A DNA stretch of 64,000 bases from JBALVT01 sp036960305 (GCA_036960305.1 JBALWA010000006.1:67048-131047); one strand, 5' to 3'; shown: positions 44,515-53,662, counted from the stretch's first letter. Made by a program: numbers and translations. The notes: a model not told the origin generated them from the letters alone.

Positions 44515-45009
44515 ATGATTCTCGCCTTTGCCCACCCCTGTATCGTCGTTGACGATGTGGAAGTTGCCCGGGAGTTTTACCAGAAAATGTTTGGCTTTCG
44601 CGTTATCAACGATGAGGGTTGGTCTGACAACCCCACCGTGGATGCCGCCATAGGCAGCAAGAATTCCCGTTGCCGCGGCTACATGCTGGCTGGCCACAAC
44701 TGCTATCTGGAGATGTTTGAGTTCGAAGCGCCAGAGCAAACAGCACCGCACCCCCGCAGCCTCGGACCACATGAGCGCGGCATACGCCATCTCTCCTTTT
44801 ATGTGGACGACTGCCGCGCGGAATACCAGCGCTGCCTGAGCCTGGGCGGTCACCCCCTGGGCGAGCCTGCACCCCGGAGTTCAGGCCTTAACGCCGTCTA
44901 TATGCGGGATCCCAGCGGCAATATTATCGAGTTGTGTGAAGTACCCCGTCCGGATGAGAACCCCACCGTTCTGCCTGGCGTTAACTGCCTAAACAAGGAG
45001 CAATATTAA
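44515..45009 (+). CDS. Single-domain VOC/glyoxalase family enzyme
   Basis: A 164-residue VOC protein. Two beta-alpha-beta-beta-beta repeats carry a full four-ligand metal set: His7 (FAHPCIVV), Glu66 (CYLEMFEF), His92 (IRHLSFYV) and Glu139 (NIIELCE). This is the glyoxalase I/epimerase arrangement, so it may be an isomerase, epimerase or lyase acting on the product of the preceding enzyme. It starts 10 nt after the two-domain VOC gene, and its stop overlaps the SDR start in TAATG, indicating coupled translation. Confidence 0.84.
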   Translation: MILAFAHPCIVVDDVEVAREFYQKMFGFRVINDEGWSDNPTVDAAIGSKNSRCRGYMLAGHNCYLEMFEFEAPEQTAPHPRSLGPHERGIRHLSFYVDDCRAEYQRCLSLGGHPLGEPAPRSSGLNAVYMRDPSGNIIELCEVPRPDENPTVLPGVNCLNKEQY

Positions 45010-45779
45010 TGTTCGATCTCGCAGGTAAAAATGCTTACATTACAGGTGGCTCCTCCGGCATAGGCCGGGCAGTCGCCGAGATTTTCATCGAACACGGCGC
45101 CAATGTGGTTATCGCAGATATTGTCGACGCCAGCGCAGTCGCGCAACAGATCGGCGCATCTGCCGTGCCCTGTAATGTCGCCGATGAAGCCAGCGTAGCC
45201 GAATCACTGAAGCTGGCCTGCGCCGCGCTAGGGGGTAAACTGGACATTGTGGTACTCAATGCCGGTGTCGGGGACGTTGGGCCCATTCTGGCTGACACCG
45301 AACAAGCACTGATCGAAAAAGTGACCAAAATCAACCACTGGGGCGTAATCTACGGCCTGAAACACGCGCCTTTGGCGATGAACGATGGCGGCTCTATTAT
45401 CAGCACTTCATCCATGGCGGCCTTCATCAGCCTGCCTGGTTCTGCGGTGTATTCGGCGGGCAAACGAGCGGTAACCAGCCTGACTGAAATGGCCGCGTTG
45501 GAACTCGGACACCGCAATATTCGGGTCAACTGTGTCTGCCCCGGCTATACCGAAACCGCCCTTGGTAGCGGTGAAGAGGGGCAAAAAATCTGCGAAGCCT
45601 TTACCGCCCTGGGCAGGGTCGCCACGGTTCAGGATATGAGTGGTGTGTACCTGTTTCTGGCCTCCCAGGCCAGCTGCTACATGACCGGGCAGGCCCTGAA
45701 AGTAGACGGTGGCTGGGACTGCGGGCCCACCAACGCACTTTTGCAGCTGGTAACGGGCTCGAATGCCGCGCCTTCCTGA
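45009..45779 (+). CDS. Short-chain dehydrogenase/reductase (SDR)
   Basis: A 256-residue classical SDR with TGGSSGIG at about 10-17, LNAGVG, catalytic Ser in ISTSSMAA, and Tyr/Lys in VYSAGKRAV, then CPGYTETALGS. It is related to, but distinct from, the SDR at 41492 in the facing operon. The ATG shares an A with the VOC stop (TAATG). Together the three genes suggest oxidation of a hydroxy compound followed or preceded by VOC-type rearrangement. The AraC gene follows 28 nt on. Confidence 0.9.
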   Translation: MFDLAGKNAYITGGSSGIGRAVAEIFIEHGANVVIADIVDASAVAQQIGASAVPCNVADEASVAESLKLACAALGGKLDIVVLNAGVGDVGPILADTEQALIEKVTKINHWGVIYGLKHAPLAMNDGGSIISTSSMAAFISLPGSAVYSAGKRAVTSLTEMAALELGHRNIRVNCVCPGYTETALGSGEEGQKICEAFTALGRVATVQDMSGVYLFLASQASCYMTGQALKVDGGWDCGPTNALLQLVTGSNAAPS

Positions 45780-45807
45780 ATTCATCCCAGGTGTGTAGAA
45801 TCACGTG

Positions 45808-46875
45808 ATGAATGTAACTGCTGGCTCACTGTCCATCGCCTCGCGCGATGCCCAGGAAAGTAGAATTGCGGCCAACTGGCTGCACCGCCTGGAGCGATGT
45901 CTGGGCGACGAGGGTGCACCGCTGTTCCGCGATGCCCTGCGGGAGACCGGCATCAGCCAAAATGATATCCATATGGCGACCAATATCCACCAGGCGCAAC
46001 TGGATCAGGTCAGTCGGTTTTTGCGCGCTGATGTACCGGATATCACCCTTCGCATGTTCGCCATTGCTGAGTTAATCGATCTGGGTTTGACGGGTTACGC
46101 CGCCGTGAACAGCGACTCGGTCGGGCGGGCGATGAATGTGCTCTATCAGTATCACAGTCTGACATCCGATCGCTATAACGACCAGCTTGAGCGCGTGGGC
46201 GAAATGGCCATTGTTACGACCACCCCCTTCTTTAACCACCTCCACGACCTGCAGAATATCGTCGAAGACAGCTTCATGGGTAATTGGCGCTGCCTGGAGA
46301 TTCTGCTGGGTTCGGCTTTTGACCCCGGTAGAGTACGATTGAACTTCCAGCATCCCGCCCCCGCCTACCTGGCAACTTACGAATCGTGTTTCAAGGGTGC
46401 CCGCTTGAATTTCGAAGCTGAGAACAACGAACTGCACTTCCCCGTCCGGTGGCTGGATAACCCCGTTGATAATGCCATCCACGGCATGGAAAATGTCTAT
46501 ACCGCCATGTGCGCGCGAATTCTCGGGCCAGGTGATCGCACGGCCGACACGGCGGAGCAGGTGCGCCGCCTGTTGCTGAGCCGACCCGGTCGGAAAATGC
46601 TGCGTCTGGAGGAAGCGGCGGAGCACTTGCGGCTCTCCCCCACCCAGTTACGGAAACGGCTTTATCGCGTCAATACCAGCTTCAAAGCGCTGGTACTGGA
46701 AATACGTATGGAACTGGCGAAACACTACTTGCTGGATACCCAATTGACGGTGCAGGAAATCTCTTACCTGTTGGACTATTCGCAGCCGGCGCCCTTCAGC
46801 CGCGCCTTCAAGCTCCACTGCGGTCTGGCACCCGATCAATATCGGCGAGCGAACTCAACACTACTCAGTGCATAA
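45808..46875 (+). CDS. AraC family regulator, candidate controller of the MFS/TonB/nitrilase regulon
   Basis: This 355-residue regulator starts from ATG 45808 (a GTG 3 nt earlier is also possible). The N-domain of about 240 residues is PF12625-like but more divergent than the other two. The AraC unit has RLEEAAEHLRLSPTQLRKRL and VQEISYLLDYSQPAPFSRAF, ending KLHCGLAPDQYRRAN. It lies directly before an MFS gene whose promoter contains the inverted AAATGTAAT/ATTACATTT pair. The same core appears before the TonB receptor and the nitrilase operon. Being the closest regulator, it is the natural candidate to bind them. Confidence 0.87.
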   Translation: MNVTAGSLSIASRDAQESRIAANWLHRLERCLGDEGAPLFRDALRETGISQNDIHMATNIHQAQLDQVSRFLRADVPDITLRMFAIAELIDLGLTGYAAVNSDSVGRAMNVLYQYHSLTSDRYNDQLERVGEMAIVTTTPFFNHLHDLQNIVEDSFMGNWRCLEILLGSAFDPGRVRLNFQHPAPAYLATYESCFKGARLNFEAENNELHFPVRWLDNPVDNAIHGMENVYTAMCARILGPGDRTADTAEQVRRLLLSRPGRKMLRLEEAAEHLRLSPTQLRKRLYRVNTSFKALVLEIRMELAKHYLLDTQLTVQEISYLLDYSQPAPFSRAFKLHCGLAPDQYRRANSTLLSA

Positions 46876-46931
46876 ATGTAATTGATAGGGCCGCTAATAT
46901 CATTACATTTCGCATGACCTACATCTAAAAT
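46874..46931 (+). promoter_or_regulatory. MFS promoter with paired AAATGTAAT/ATTACATTT elements
   Basis: AAATGTAAT (46874-46882) and its exact reverse complement ATTACATTT (46902-46910) lie 28 bp apart. The second embeds a -35 TTACAT (46903-46908) that is 17 bp from a -10 TAAAAT (46926-46931). The first half starts within the last codons of the AraC gene. The overlap of element and -35 is the usual placement for an AraC-type activator. Confidence 0.6.
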
Positions 46932-46972
46932 AGTACCCACGTTCTCACCCAATCCACCAGGGAGCATGACCT

Positions 46973-48145
46973 GTGAAGCACAAGCCCGAAAATCCGATGG
47001 ATGCGACCACAGTTATCCTGTCGGCCATTGTGATCTCCAGTATAGGTGCTCTTTTTTACAACTTGCTGCCGATGTATCTGGGCACGGCACAGGACAGCAA
47101 AGGTCTGGCTAACGCCCAGATCGGCTTTATCAGCACCGCATTCTTCCTCGGCTACAACGTCATTACGATCTGGGCATTCTACTGGATACGAAAGTGGAAC
47201 TGGCGCCGTGTCACCCTGGTTGCCACGCCGATCGCCGCCCTGGGTTTATACGCCAGCACATTGACCGACAGCTACTATGCCCTGCTCGCTGCCACAGCCG
47301 TCTCCGGCGGCGCCTTCGCCGCGATTTACGGCATAGGCACCACCATTCTTGCCGACACCAGCAACCCTGCGCGCTGGTTTGGTTTAAAAATCGCGGCAGA
47401 GGCCGCATCCGGGGCTGTCTTGTTGATGATCCTGCCGGGTACCGCCATCGCCAGTTACGGCTTCAACGGCATGATTCTTGGCATCATCCTGGCCATGGTT
47501 ATCCTCAGCCCACTGCTTTTCATGCTGCCTGCCAGGGGTAATAAGAGCCACGAGGAAGAGGTAGAAGAATACATACAAATGGACCAGCAGCCCGAAAGTA
47601 TCAATCACTGGGCAATCTGGAGCGCGATTTTCGCCACGCTGGTGTTCTTCAGCGGTATCTCCGCGGTCTGGGCATTCATCGAGCGACTGGGCAACAACGC
47701 CGGCTTTGATCCAGGCAGCATCGGCCTACTGCTGGCCGTGTCCCTGGGCTTTGCCACCCTGGGCTCACTGGCGGCAGCTGCTATCGGCAAACACTTTGGC
47801 AATATCCACCCGTTTTTACTTGCCCTGGTGCTCATTGCGGCCAGCCTGGCATTTCTGTCCGATTCCGGCACCCTGACGGTGTATTCCGTCGGTTGTTGTC
47901 TTTTCGCACTGTCTTTTGGCGCGGGCCTGCCCTTCGCCGTGGCCGAGATAGCCGAGTTGGACGTGGATGGCCGCTATGTCATTTTGTCGGTACCAGCGAT
48001 TGGCCTGGGCGCCATGATAGGCCCCGGCACCGCCGGATTCCTCTACACGGGTGAGTCTGCACAACTCATCCTGAGCATTGTTGCAATCGCCATGGTCATT
48101 GCCGCGGCACTGATGTGGAATGCCCATCGAAACAAGCGCGTTTAA
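46973..48145 (+). CDS. MFS transporter (paralog of the 58.5-kb carrier)
   Basis: This is a 390-residue, 12-helix major facilitator. The GTG start at 46973 has AGGGAG 8 nt upstream; an ATG at 46997 is the alternative. Segments PMYLGTAQDSKGLANAQIGF, NPARWFG and SAVWAFIERLG align with PIILGRAAESRGLVEAELGY, NPTRNYA and GAVWAFAERIA in the MFS at 58456, so the two are paralogs. A hydrophilic loop of about 30 acidic residues (EEEVEEYIQMDQQ) sits between TM6 and TM7. It probably imports the substrate of the nearby catabolic genes after uptake by the TonB receptor. Confidence 0.87.
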   Translation: MKHKPENPMDATTVILSAIVISSIGALFYNLLPMYLGTAQDSKGLANAQIGFISTAFFLGYNVITIWAFYWIRKWNWRRVTLVATPIAALGLYASTLTDSYYALLAATAVSGGAFAAIYGIGTTILADTSNPARWFGLKIAAEAASGAVLLMILPGTAIASYGFNGMILGIILAMVILSPLLFMLPARGNKSHEEEVEEYIQMDQQPESINHWAIWSAIFATLVFFSGISAVWAFIERLGNNAGFDPGSIGLLLAVSLGFATLGSLAAAAIGKHFGNIHPFLLALVLIAASLAFLSDSGTLTVYSVGCCLFALSFGAGLPFAVAEIAELDVDGRYVILSVPAIGLGAMIGPGTAGFLYTGESAQLILSIVAIAMVIAAALMWNAHRNKRV

Positions 48146-48187
48146 CAAAATCGAAGAGATTGTAATTTGTCACAAGCAAGCGGTCAT

Positions 48188-48246
48188 GAAATGTAATGTG
48201 ACGGGACCGAAATGTAATTATCAAGTCGTTGGACTTCTCCTAAACT
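48188..48246 (+). promoter_or_regulatory. TonB-receptor promoter with two 21-bp-spaced direct repeats
   Basis: GAAATGTAAT occurs at 48188-48197 and again at 48209-48218, exactly 21 bp apart, the spacing at which AraC family proteins bind tandem half-sites. The second repeat abuts a -35 TTATCA (48218-48223), 17 bp from -10 TAAACT (48241-48246). A weaker TTGTAATTT lies just upstream near 48160. Predicted start of transcription is near 48253, about 50 nt before the ATG. Confidence 0.65.
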
Positions 48247-48302
48247 ACACAAACTCGAAACACTAACCGAGCCCGGTGCTCAGTAACTTGGGAACGCATA
48301 TC

Positions 48303-50420
48303 ATGAAATTTAATAAAACAGTTTTAGCCAGCGCGATTGGCCTGCTCTCCACAGCCGTTGTCAGCGGTGCTCAGGCGCAGCTGGAAGAAGTTGTGGTGAC
48401 TGCCCAGAAGCGTGCCCAGAGCATGCAGGATATTCCTATCTCTGTGAGCTCCTACACCGGGGACGACCTGCGTGGAATGGGCGTTGTCGATACCGGCTCT
48501 ATTATTTCCTCCACCCCGGGCCTGACAGGTAACAAGGACTCCGATTCGCAGACGATTTACACGATTCGCGGCGTGGGCACCGGAGCCTTCAGTCCCGGCG
48601 CTGATAACAGCGTGGGTACCTACTTCAATGAAGTGCCCGTCAGCCGTAATATCGGCGGCCAGGGCTTCCTGGATATCGAGCGGGTTGAAGTGGTAAAAGG
48701 CCCACAGGGCACCCTGTTCGGCCGCAACACCTCCTCCGGTGCAATCAGTGTGACCAATAATGCCGCGGAGTTCGACGACAACTTTGCGGAGGTGTTCCTG
48801 GGTGCTGGTGACGAGGGCCAAAAGTCCGCGGAACTCACCGCAAACTATGCAGTGAGCGATGACTTCGCCCTTCGCTTTGCGGGTAAGCACGACGAGCGCG
48901 ATGGCATATACCAAGATGTTAACGGTAAGGAACTGGGTGGTCGTGATCACGATCAGTGGCGCATCAGCATGCAATGGGACGCAACCGACACGCTAAATGT
49001 TAAGTGGTTTGTCGAAAACTTCGAATTTGAAAACCGCTGGCAGCCAGACTTGTACTTCCCCAATGATGGCCTGGATGGTTTCAACGAGGTTATCGATGCC
49101 GATCATTCCGATATTCCAAAACAGAGTGCGGACAACCAATTGTCGGTATTGAATATTGGCTGGGATCTCAGCGACATGTTTACCCTGACCTCTACTACCG
49201 GTTACTTCGACAGCGACGTGATGGCATTGCCACTCGACCTGACATTCGGTGATCCGGAGTTCAGCCTCAACTTTTACGAGCCCTGGAGCATAGAACAGGT
49301 CACACAGGACTTCCGCCTCAATGGCTCCACCGACAACCTGGATTTCTTCGTTGGTGTCAGCTACTACAACGAAGAGGTAGAAGCCACGACCGTCCTGCCA
49401 GCATGGTTCGAAGGTGAAGCACTGCCCGTAGAGTCCAATAACAGCAAGAACGAGACCACCAGCTACGCGTTATTCGGTGACGTGACCTGGCGTGCCACGG
49501 ATCGTCTGTCATTGACCCTGGGCGGTCGCTGGACTACAGATGAGAAAGAAATGGCGATCACTGCTGTAAACACCGATATACTGGGCGTCTTTCTACCAAC
49601 CAACGGCACCCAGAAAGATGACACGGATTGGAGCTCTTTCGATCCTCGCATAGCGATAGACTACGCACTGAACGACGATACCCTGCTGTACGCCAACTAT
49701 GCCAGTGGTTTCAAGTCAGGCGGCTTTAGTCGCCAGCCCGTGGATCCTGCCGGTGGCGTGTTTATCCCCGGTCAGTTTGACGAAGAGACCAACGATGCCT
49801 ATGAACTGGGTGTCAAGTGGGAGTTCTGGGATAATCGCGCTCGCCTGAACACTGCCCTGTTCTTCATGGACTACAAAGATTTCCAGTTGGAGACCAACGA
49901 TGGACTGTCCATTCAAATTCAGAATGCGGCCGACATGGAATCCAAGGGTATCGAAATTGATGGCACCTTCCTGCTGACGGAAAATCTCGATATTCGGGTG
50001 GCCTACGCTTACCTGGATGCCGAGTACAAGTCTGGTGCCCTGATGGATGGCGACGGCAATCCCGTTCCATTGAAAGGCCAGACCCCCGCCCGCTCACCGG
50101 AGAATACCTTCAATATCGCCGGCACGTGGACACTGCCATTGTCCTTCGCTGATCTCACGACGCGCCTGCAGTACAGCTACACCGACGAGCGTCGTTTCAT
50201 CCATGCGCCGGACCCCGAGGGTACCTTCACCCAGGATGGCTACGATCTGGTAGACCTACGCGTCACCCTGGCGTCTCATGAAGACACCTGGTCTGTCGCA
50301 CTGGTTGGGGAAAACCTCGGTGACGAAGAGTACATCAGTTCCATGATTGACTTCGGCGCACCGCTGGCAGTCCGCGGTGTAGGCCGTCTAATGAGAATGG
50401 AAGTCAGCTACCGATTCTAG
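48303..50420 (+). CDS. TonB-dependent outer-membrane receptor
   Basis: From ATG 48303 this is a 705-residue receptor. The signal peptide (1-26, GAQAQ) is followed directly by a TonB box LEEVVVTAQKR. The plug domain (to about 170) has PISVSSYTG, TIRGVGTG and ERVEVVKGPQGTLFGRN. A 22-strand barrel runs to the terminal aromatic MRMEVSYRF. It would take up a large or scarce compound across the outer membrane using TonB-ExbBD energy; those genes are not in the window. The plug motifs resemble catabolic receptors for aromatic, terpenoid or polysaccharide breakdown products rather than siderophores, but the ligand is unknown. The start at 48276 is less likely. Confidence 0.9.
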   Translation: MKFNKTVLASAIGLLSTAVVSGAQAQLEEVVVTAQKRAQSMQDIPISVSSYTGDDLRGMGVVDTGSIISSTPGLTGNKDSDSQTIYTIRGVGTGAFSPGADNSVGTYFNEVPVSRNIGGQGFLDIERVEVVKGPQGTLFGRNTSSGAISVTNNAAEFDDNFAEVFLGAGDEGQKSAELTANYAVSDDFALRFAGKHDERDGIYQDVNGKELGGRDHDQWRISMQWDATDTLNVKWFVENFEFENRWQPDLYFPNDGLDGFNEVIDADHSDIPKQSADNQLSVLNIGWDLSDMFTLTSTTGYFDSDVMALPLDLTFGDPEFSLNFYEPWSIEQVTQDFRLNGSTDNLDFFVGVSYYNEEVEATTVLPAWFEGEALPVESNNSKNETTSYALFGDVTWRATDRLSLTLGGRWTTDEKEMAITAVNTDILGVFLPTNGTQKDDTDWSSFDPRIAIDYALNDDTLLYANYASGFKSGGFSRQPVDPAGGVFIPGQFDEETNDAYELGVKWEFWDNRARLNTALFFMDYKDFQLETNDGLSIQIQNAADMESKGIEIDGTFLLTENLDIRVAYAYLDAEYKSGALMDGDGNPVPLKGQTPARSPENTFNIAGTWTLPLSFADLTTRLQYSYTDERRFIHAPDPEGTFTQDGYDLVDLRVTLASHEDTWSVALVGENLGDEEYISSMIDFGAPLAVRGVGRLMRMEVSYRF

Positions 50421-50446
50421 GTCTGTGGTGAACGCTCGCCATACAA

Positions 50447-50475
50447 GGGCGCGGTTAATACCGCGCCCTTTTTTT
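50447..50475 (+). terminator. Rho-independent terminator after the TonB receptor
   Basis: A 9-bp GC-rich stem GGGCGCGGT (50447-50455) and ACCGCGCCC (50460-50468) closes a TAAT loop and is followed by seven T. It lies 26 nt beyond the receptor stop. Confidence 0.9.
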
Positions 50476-50502
50476 ATGCGCAAGATAAGTGGCGCGCATC
50501 AC

Positions 50503-51852
50503 TCACGGAGGTGAGTCATTCTCTACACCGTGTCTTAATTTTTCGCGCAGCATCCCTATATGCAAACGCAACGCATAAAGGCCTTCAGAATAGGAGGGTG
50601 GCACTGTCACGTTACAGACTTTCTCTTCGATTTCGTCAAGCTTCACCAGGAATTCCTGAAGACTTTCGGCCGCCTCCTCCCTATTTAAGTCGGGGTCTAC
50701 TGCATCCAACTCCGAATACCAGCGATATATTTTACGCCGCGTTCTCCACGCATACAGGGGCGGGATAATTTTGAATAAGGGAAAGAAAATGACGATCAGT
50801 GGCAGCAACATCACTTTCATGCGAGAAATAAAGTTGGCGACCCAGAAAGGCAGGTATCGCTGTAGAAAGGGAGGGCCGTTGTCAAAATATTGCTCAGCAT
50901 CTTCGCTCAACTTAAAGCCGAGATAAAGGGGTGAAGGAAACTCTTCCTGACGTTCAAATTCTGTACCGGACTTATGCACTTCGGCCGACGCCTGCATCAA
51001 TAGGTTAACCAGGGCTGGATGCAGATCCGTTGTTGCCACTAATTCGGTTGTCGACGCAACCAGGCTCAAATTTCTGGCGGGGATGTTGGCCTCGAAGTCG
51101 ATCACACCTTCAGGCACTTTTAGCAGGTACAGGTGCGGGTAAACAAAAGTGTATCCCTCGGCTCGGGGCATACCGATCAGATTGACCGATCTGGAGTCGA
51201 TCAACTGGATAACATAGGGAGCATGGTGCGTTGAGACGAAAAAAGCGACATCCACCTCGCCTGCTGCAAGCATATCCGCTGCTCTTTGATAGCCAACGGA
51301 CACAATACTGCTGTTCTCCGCGTTGATACCATTGAGTTTGAGCAAATGCATGGTGAGGATTCTCGTTCCAGAGCCTTCCTCGCCGACGGCTAAGGTCATT
51401 CCCTTCATATCGGTTGTACGATCAATAAGCAGACCGTTTCGATGAAAAATCCACAGGGGTTCGAAAAAAAGGCTGCCGAGTGACATAATTTTTTTATCGT
51501 GGACCAGAGTCCCCAAACCACCTTGGACAAATGCTACGTCAACCCCATCGTTCTCTCTTTGCAGTAATTCAAGATTTTCCAACGCCCCGGCGCTGGTTTT
51601 AATATTCAGCGTAATCCCTTCCTTCGCCATAAATTCGCGGTAATCTTCCGCGAAAATACAATTGGCGCCATCAGACGCACCGCAAGCAATGGAAATGGTG
51701 CGTGGCGGGGCCGGATCAACGAATTGAAAGGCGATAATGAACCCGATGATAGTCAGTGCGGCTGTCGGCAGGAATACCTTCAGCATTTCCCTACGCGTCA
51801 GCTTCTCTTTTCGCTCAAGCCTACGTCCGAGTTTTTTTCCAAAAACGCTCAT
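50503..51852 (-). CDS. TAXI-type TRAP solute-binding protein with C-terminal membrane segment
   Basis: This 449-residue protein of the TAXI (TRAP-associated extracytoplasmic immunogenic) family is membrane-anchored at both ends: N-terminal TM (about 25-45) and a second TM (about 345-365, MLLPLIVIFFPLF). Between them is a binding domain with the usual IACGASDGANC, AFVQGGLGT, GEEGSGTRIL and VGYQRAADMLAAGEVDVAFF segments. A cytoplasmic acidic tail of about 80 residues (from WRTRRKIYRWY) follows. No TRAP permease (DctQM) gene lies nearby, so transport with a distant permease or a sensor-type role is possible. GGAG precedes the ATG. Confidence 0.85.
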   Translation of the reverse strand: MSVFGKKLGRRLERKEKLTRREMLKVFLPTAALTIIGFIIAFQFVDPAPPRTISIACGASDGANCIFAEDYREFMAKEGITLNIKTSAGALENLELLQRENDGVDVAFVQGGLGTLVHDKKIMSLGSLFFEPLWIFHRNGLLIDRTTDMKGMTLAVGEEGSGTRILTMHLLKLNGINAENSSIVSVGYQRAADMLAAGEVDVAFFVSTHHAPYVIQLIDSRSVNLIGMPRAEGYTFVYPHLYLLKVPEGVIDFEANIPARNLSLVASTTELVATTDLHPALVNLLMQASAEVHKSGTEFERQEEFPSPLYLGFKLSEDAEQYFDNGPPFLQRYLPFWVANFISRMKVMLLPLIVIFFPLFKIIPPLYAWRTRRKIYRWYSELDAVDPDLNREEAAESLQEFLVKLDEIEEKVCNVTVPPSYSEGLYALRLHIGMLREKLRHGVENDSPP

Positions 51853-51972
51853 TTAGCAATCTCCGTCTGTAGACAAGAATAGTACAGGAAAATTTACGCT
51901 GCAAAACTGGCAGCAAATCAACTATGATCGCTAAAGAGAATATAATCCCGCTATGGGCTGGAGAATACACTA

Positions 51973-52875
51973 ATGCGTAAAGTCGGCACTTTTTCAGAGC
52001 GCGGCGCCAGCAAGCTTCGATACCTGCTCGCACTCTTGCTCATTCCTGGCCTCGTGTTCGCTCAGGTCTATCAATGGGTGGATGAAAACGGCAATGTGAA
52101 TTTTGGCGACAAACCCCCAAGTAACGCCAATGCCAAGTCACTCGATCTTCCCACAGGCCCGTCTCAGGCGGAAGTCGATAAGGCACAGCGTGAGTTGCAA
52201 GATACATTGGATACCCGGGCAACTAGCGATGGCGCGGCTGCCGCGCCCGTGTCGGCAACAGCCGTTCAGAAAGACGGTAAACCTATTCCAGAGTTTTCGT
52301 GCTACACCCCCATTGCGGAAGTACTCCGTGGTGCGACAAAAGCGGCCTATTCACCCGTCACGCCCAGTGATCTCACCCAGACACAAACAAATGGCGCCAG
52401 GAAAGTTCTGGCTAGTGCCGCGGGACGCTGGCGCGGTTCATCCATCGAGTTGACCTGCGCTGGAAGTATCGATGCTCCCACAAATGAAAACCTGCACTTC
52501 GATGTCAATAGCGTGGCCACCTGGAGAGATGACCAAGGTCTGTTGATTCTTGAAAACAGGGCCAGAGGTTCAAAACGCAGAACCGATGAAACACGCGTCA
52601 GTTATATTGAGGTTAACGAAGGGCTGTATTTTTTCGAGGCCAAAGGCGGAGGCAACCAAACGTCCAGTCGAACCATCGCGCTGCGTGGCAACCAGGCAGA
52701 AGGGCTTCACCTGGACAAGAGCAGCCTAGCCTTTATGAGCAAGCGTCGCAGCTATCATGTAATGCGCACCGAACTTCGCCACCTCAAGGTCAAGAACAAC
52801 AGGCTGGAGTATACCGAGCTCTACTTCCACAAGAACATTTTGACCGGCGCACGACTGTGGACCTTGCGCCGCTAG
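51973..52875 (+). CDS. DUF4124-domain exported protein
   Basis: This 300-residue protein has a signal peptide (about 12-30, LVFAQ) and, directly after it, the DUF4124 motif VYQWVDENGNVNFGDKPP. A short linker follows, then a beta-rich C-terminal domain of about 180 residues with two Cys and RGNQAEGLHLDKSSL. DUF4124 proteins are common, uncharacterised envelope proteins of gammaproteobacteria. GGAG is 9 nt from the ATG. It stands alone between divergent TAXI and convergent DUF4136 genes. Confidence 0.75.
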   Translation: MRKVGTFSERGASKLRYLLALLLIPGLVFAQVYQWVDENGNVNFGDKPPSNANAKSLDLPTGPSQAEVDKAQRELQDTLDTRATSDGAAAAPVSATAVQKDGKPIPEFSCYTPIAEVLRGATKAAYSPVTPSDLTQTQTNGARKVLASAAGRWRGSSIELTCAGSIDAPTNENLHFDVNSVATWRDDQGLLILENRARGSKRRTDETRVSYIEVNEGLYFFEAKGGGNQTSSRTIALRGNQAEGLHLDKSSLAFMSKRRSYHVMRTELRHLKVKNNRLEYTELYFHKNILTGARLWTLRR

Positions 52876-52923
52876 GATAGGCCATTCCGGCAACGCCTAT
52901 GAGGACGCCTGCGATCCGGCGGC

Positions 52924-53511
52924 TCAGTGCTGGGCGTCGAGGACAGGGAACTTCACAAAGATATCCCGGACCGCCTCACCGATAGTTGCCTCCAGATTCT
53001 CGACATCCTTCTTTGTGAGCCTCCCGGTTACTGTGCCCTCCCATAAGAGCTTACGCGCCTTCGGGTCTATCATATCGATTGTCAGCGTGCCCACGGTGTA
53101 TTGATCAATGCGCGTCTCGTAGGCGGCACCGCCATAGCCAAAACCGTCGTAATAGCCGCCCCGGTAACCGTAATAGCCACCACCCATCGCCGGAGTTTGC
53201 CGAGTTTTGACTTTCTCATCTTTGAGAATATAAAAATTCATCACGACTTCAGGACTGACTGGATCATATTGCAAGCCTCTAAGGTCCATTTGTCGGGCAA
53301 CGGCCACCTTAAGATAATTGCTCTCCAGCGACTGGTAATCCGCTTTGTCCGTGGACAACTCTGACAGGAAACCGTAGGTTTTTATCCCTCGAAAATCACT
53401 GCCGGGGGCGACGTTGGAGTAGGTATCGGGGGTCGTCGACGCGCATGCACCAAGAAATAGAACCGAAAACAAAGCCAGTGAGCCTGTTTTAACAAGAATG
53501 CGGAAGTTCAT
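52924..53511 (-). CDS. DUF4136 lipoprotein
   Basis: A 195-residue lipoprotein of the DUF4136 family. The lipobox is LGAC (Cys23). The mature chain has the family pattern SDFRGIKTYGFL near the start, a Tyr/Gly-rich segment GGGYYGYRGGYYDGFGYGG (about 109-127), and ends with TLTIDMIDPKARKLLWEGTV followed by a helical tail. Function is unknown. It is a single gene with AGGTT before the start and no obvious partner. Confidence 0.8.
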   Translation of the reverse strand: MNFRILVKTGSLALFSVLFLGACASTTPDTYSNVAPGSDFRGIKTYGFLSELSTDKADYQSLESNYLKVAVARQMDLRGLQYDPVSPEVVMNFYILKDEKVKTRQTPAMGGGYYGYRGGYYDGFGYGGAAYETRIDQYTVGTLTIDMIDPKARKLLWEGTVTGRLTKKDVENLEATIGEAVRDIFVKFPVLDAQH

Positions 53512-53662
53512 TTGGTAACCTGTTCTGTGGGATGAGGCCGGGCCAATTATTGAATTGGGGGCAGCGCGCGAGACTGCGCCACTGTATTTTACCGCGTAGC
53601 ACCTCCTGCGTGCACCCTAATCTCTTGTAATAGTTTGCGACCTGCGCAATGGCGAGGTCAGG

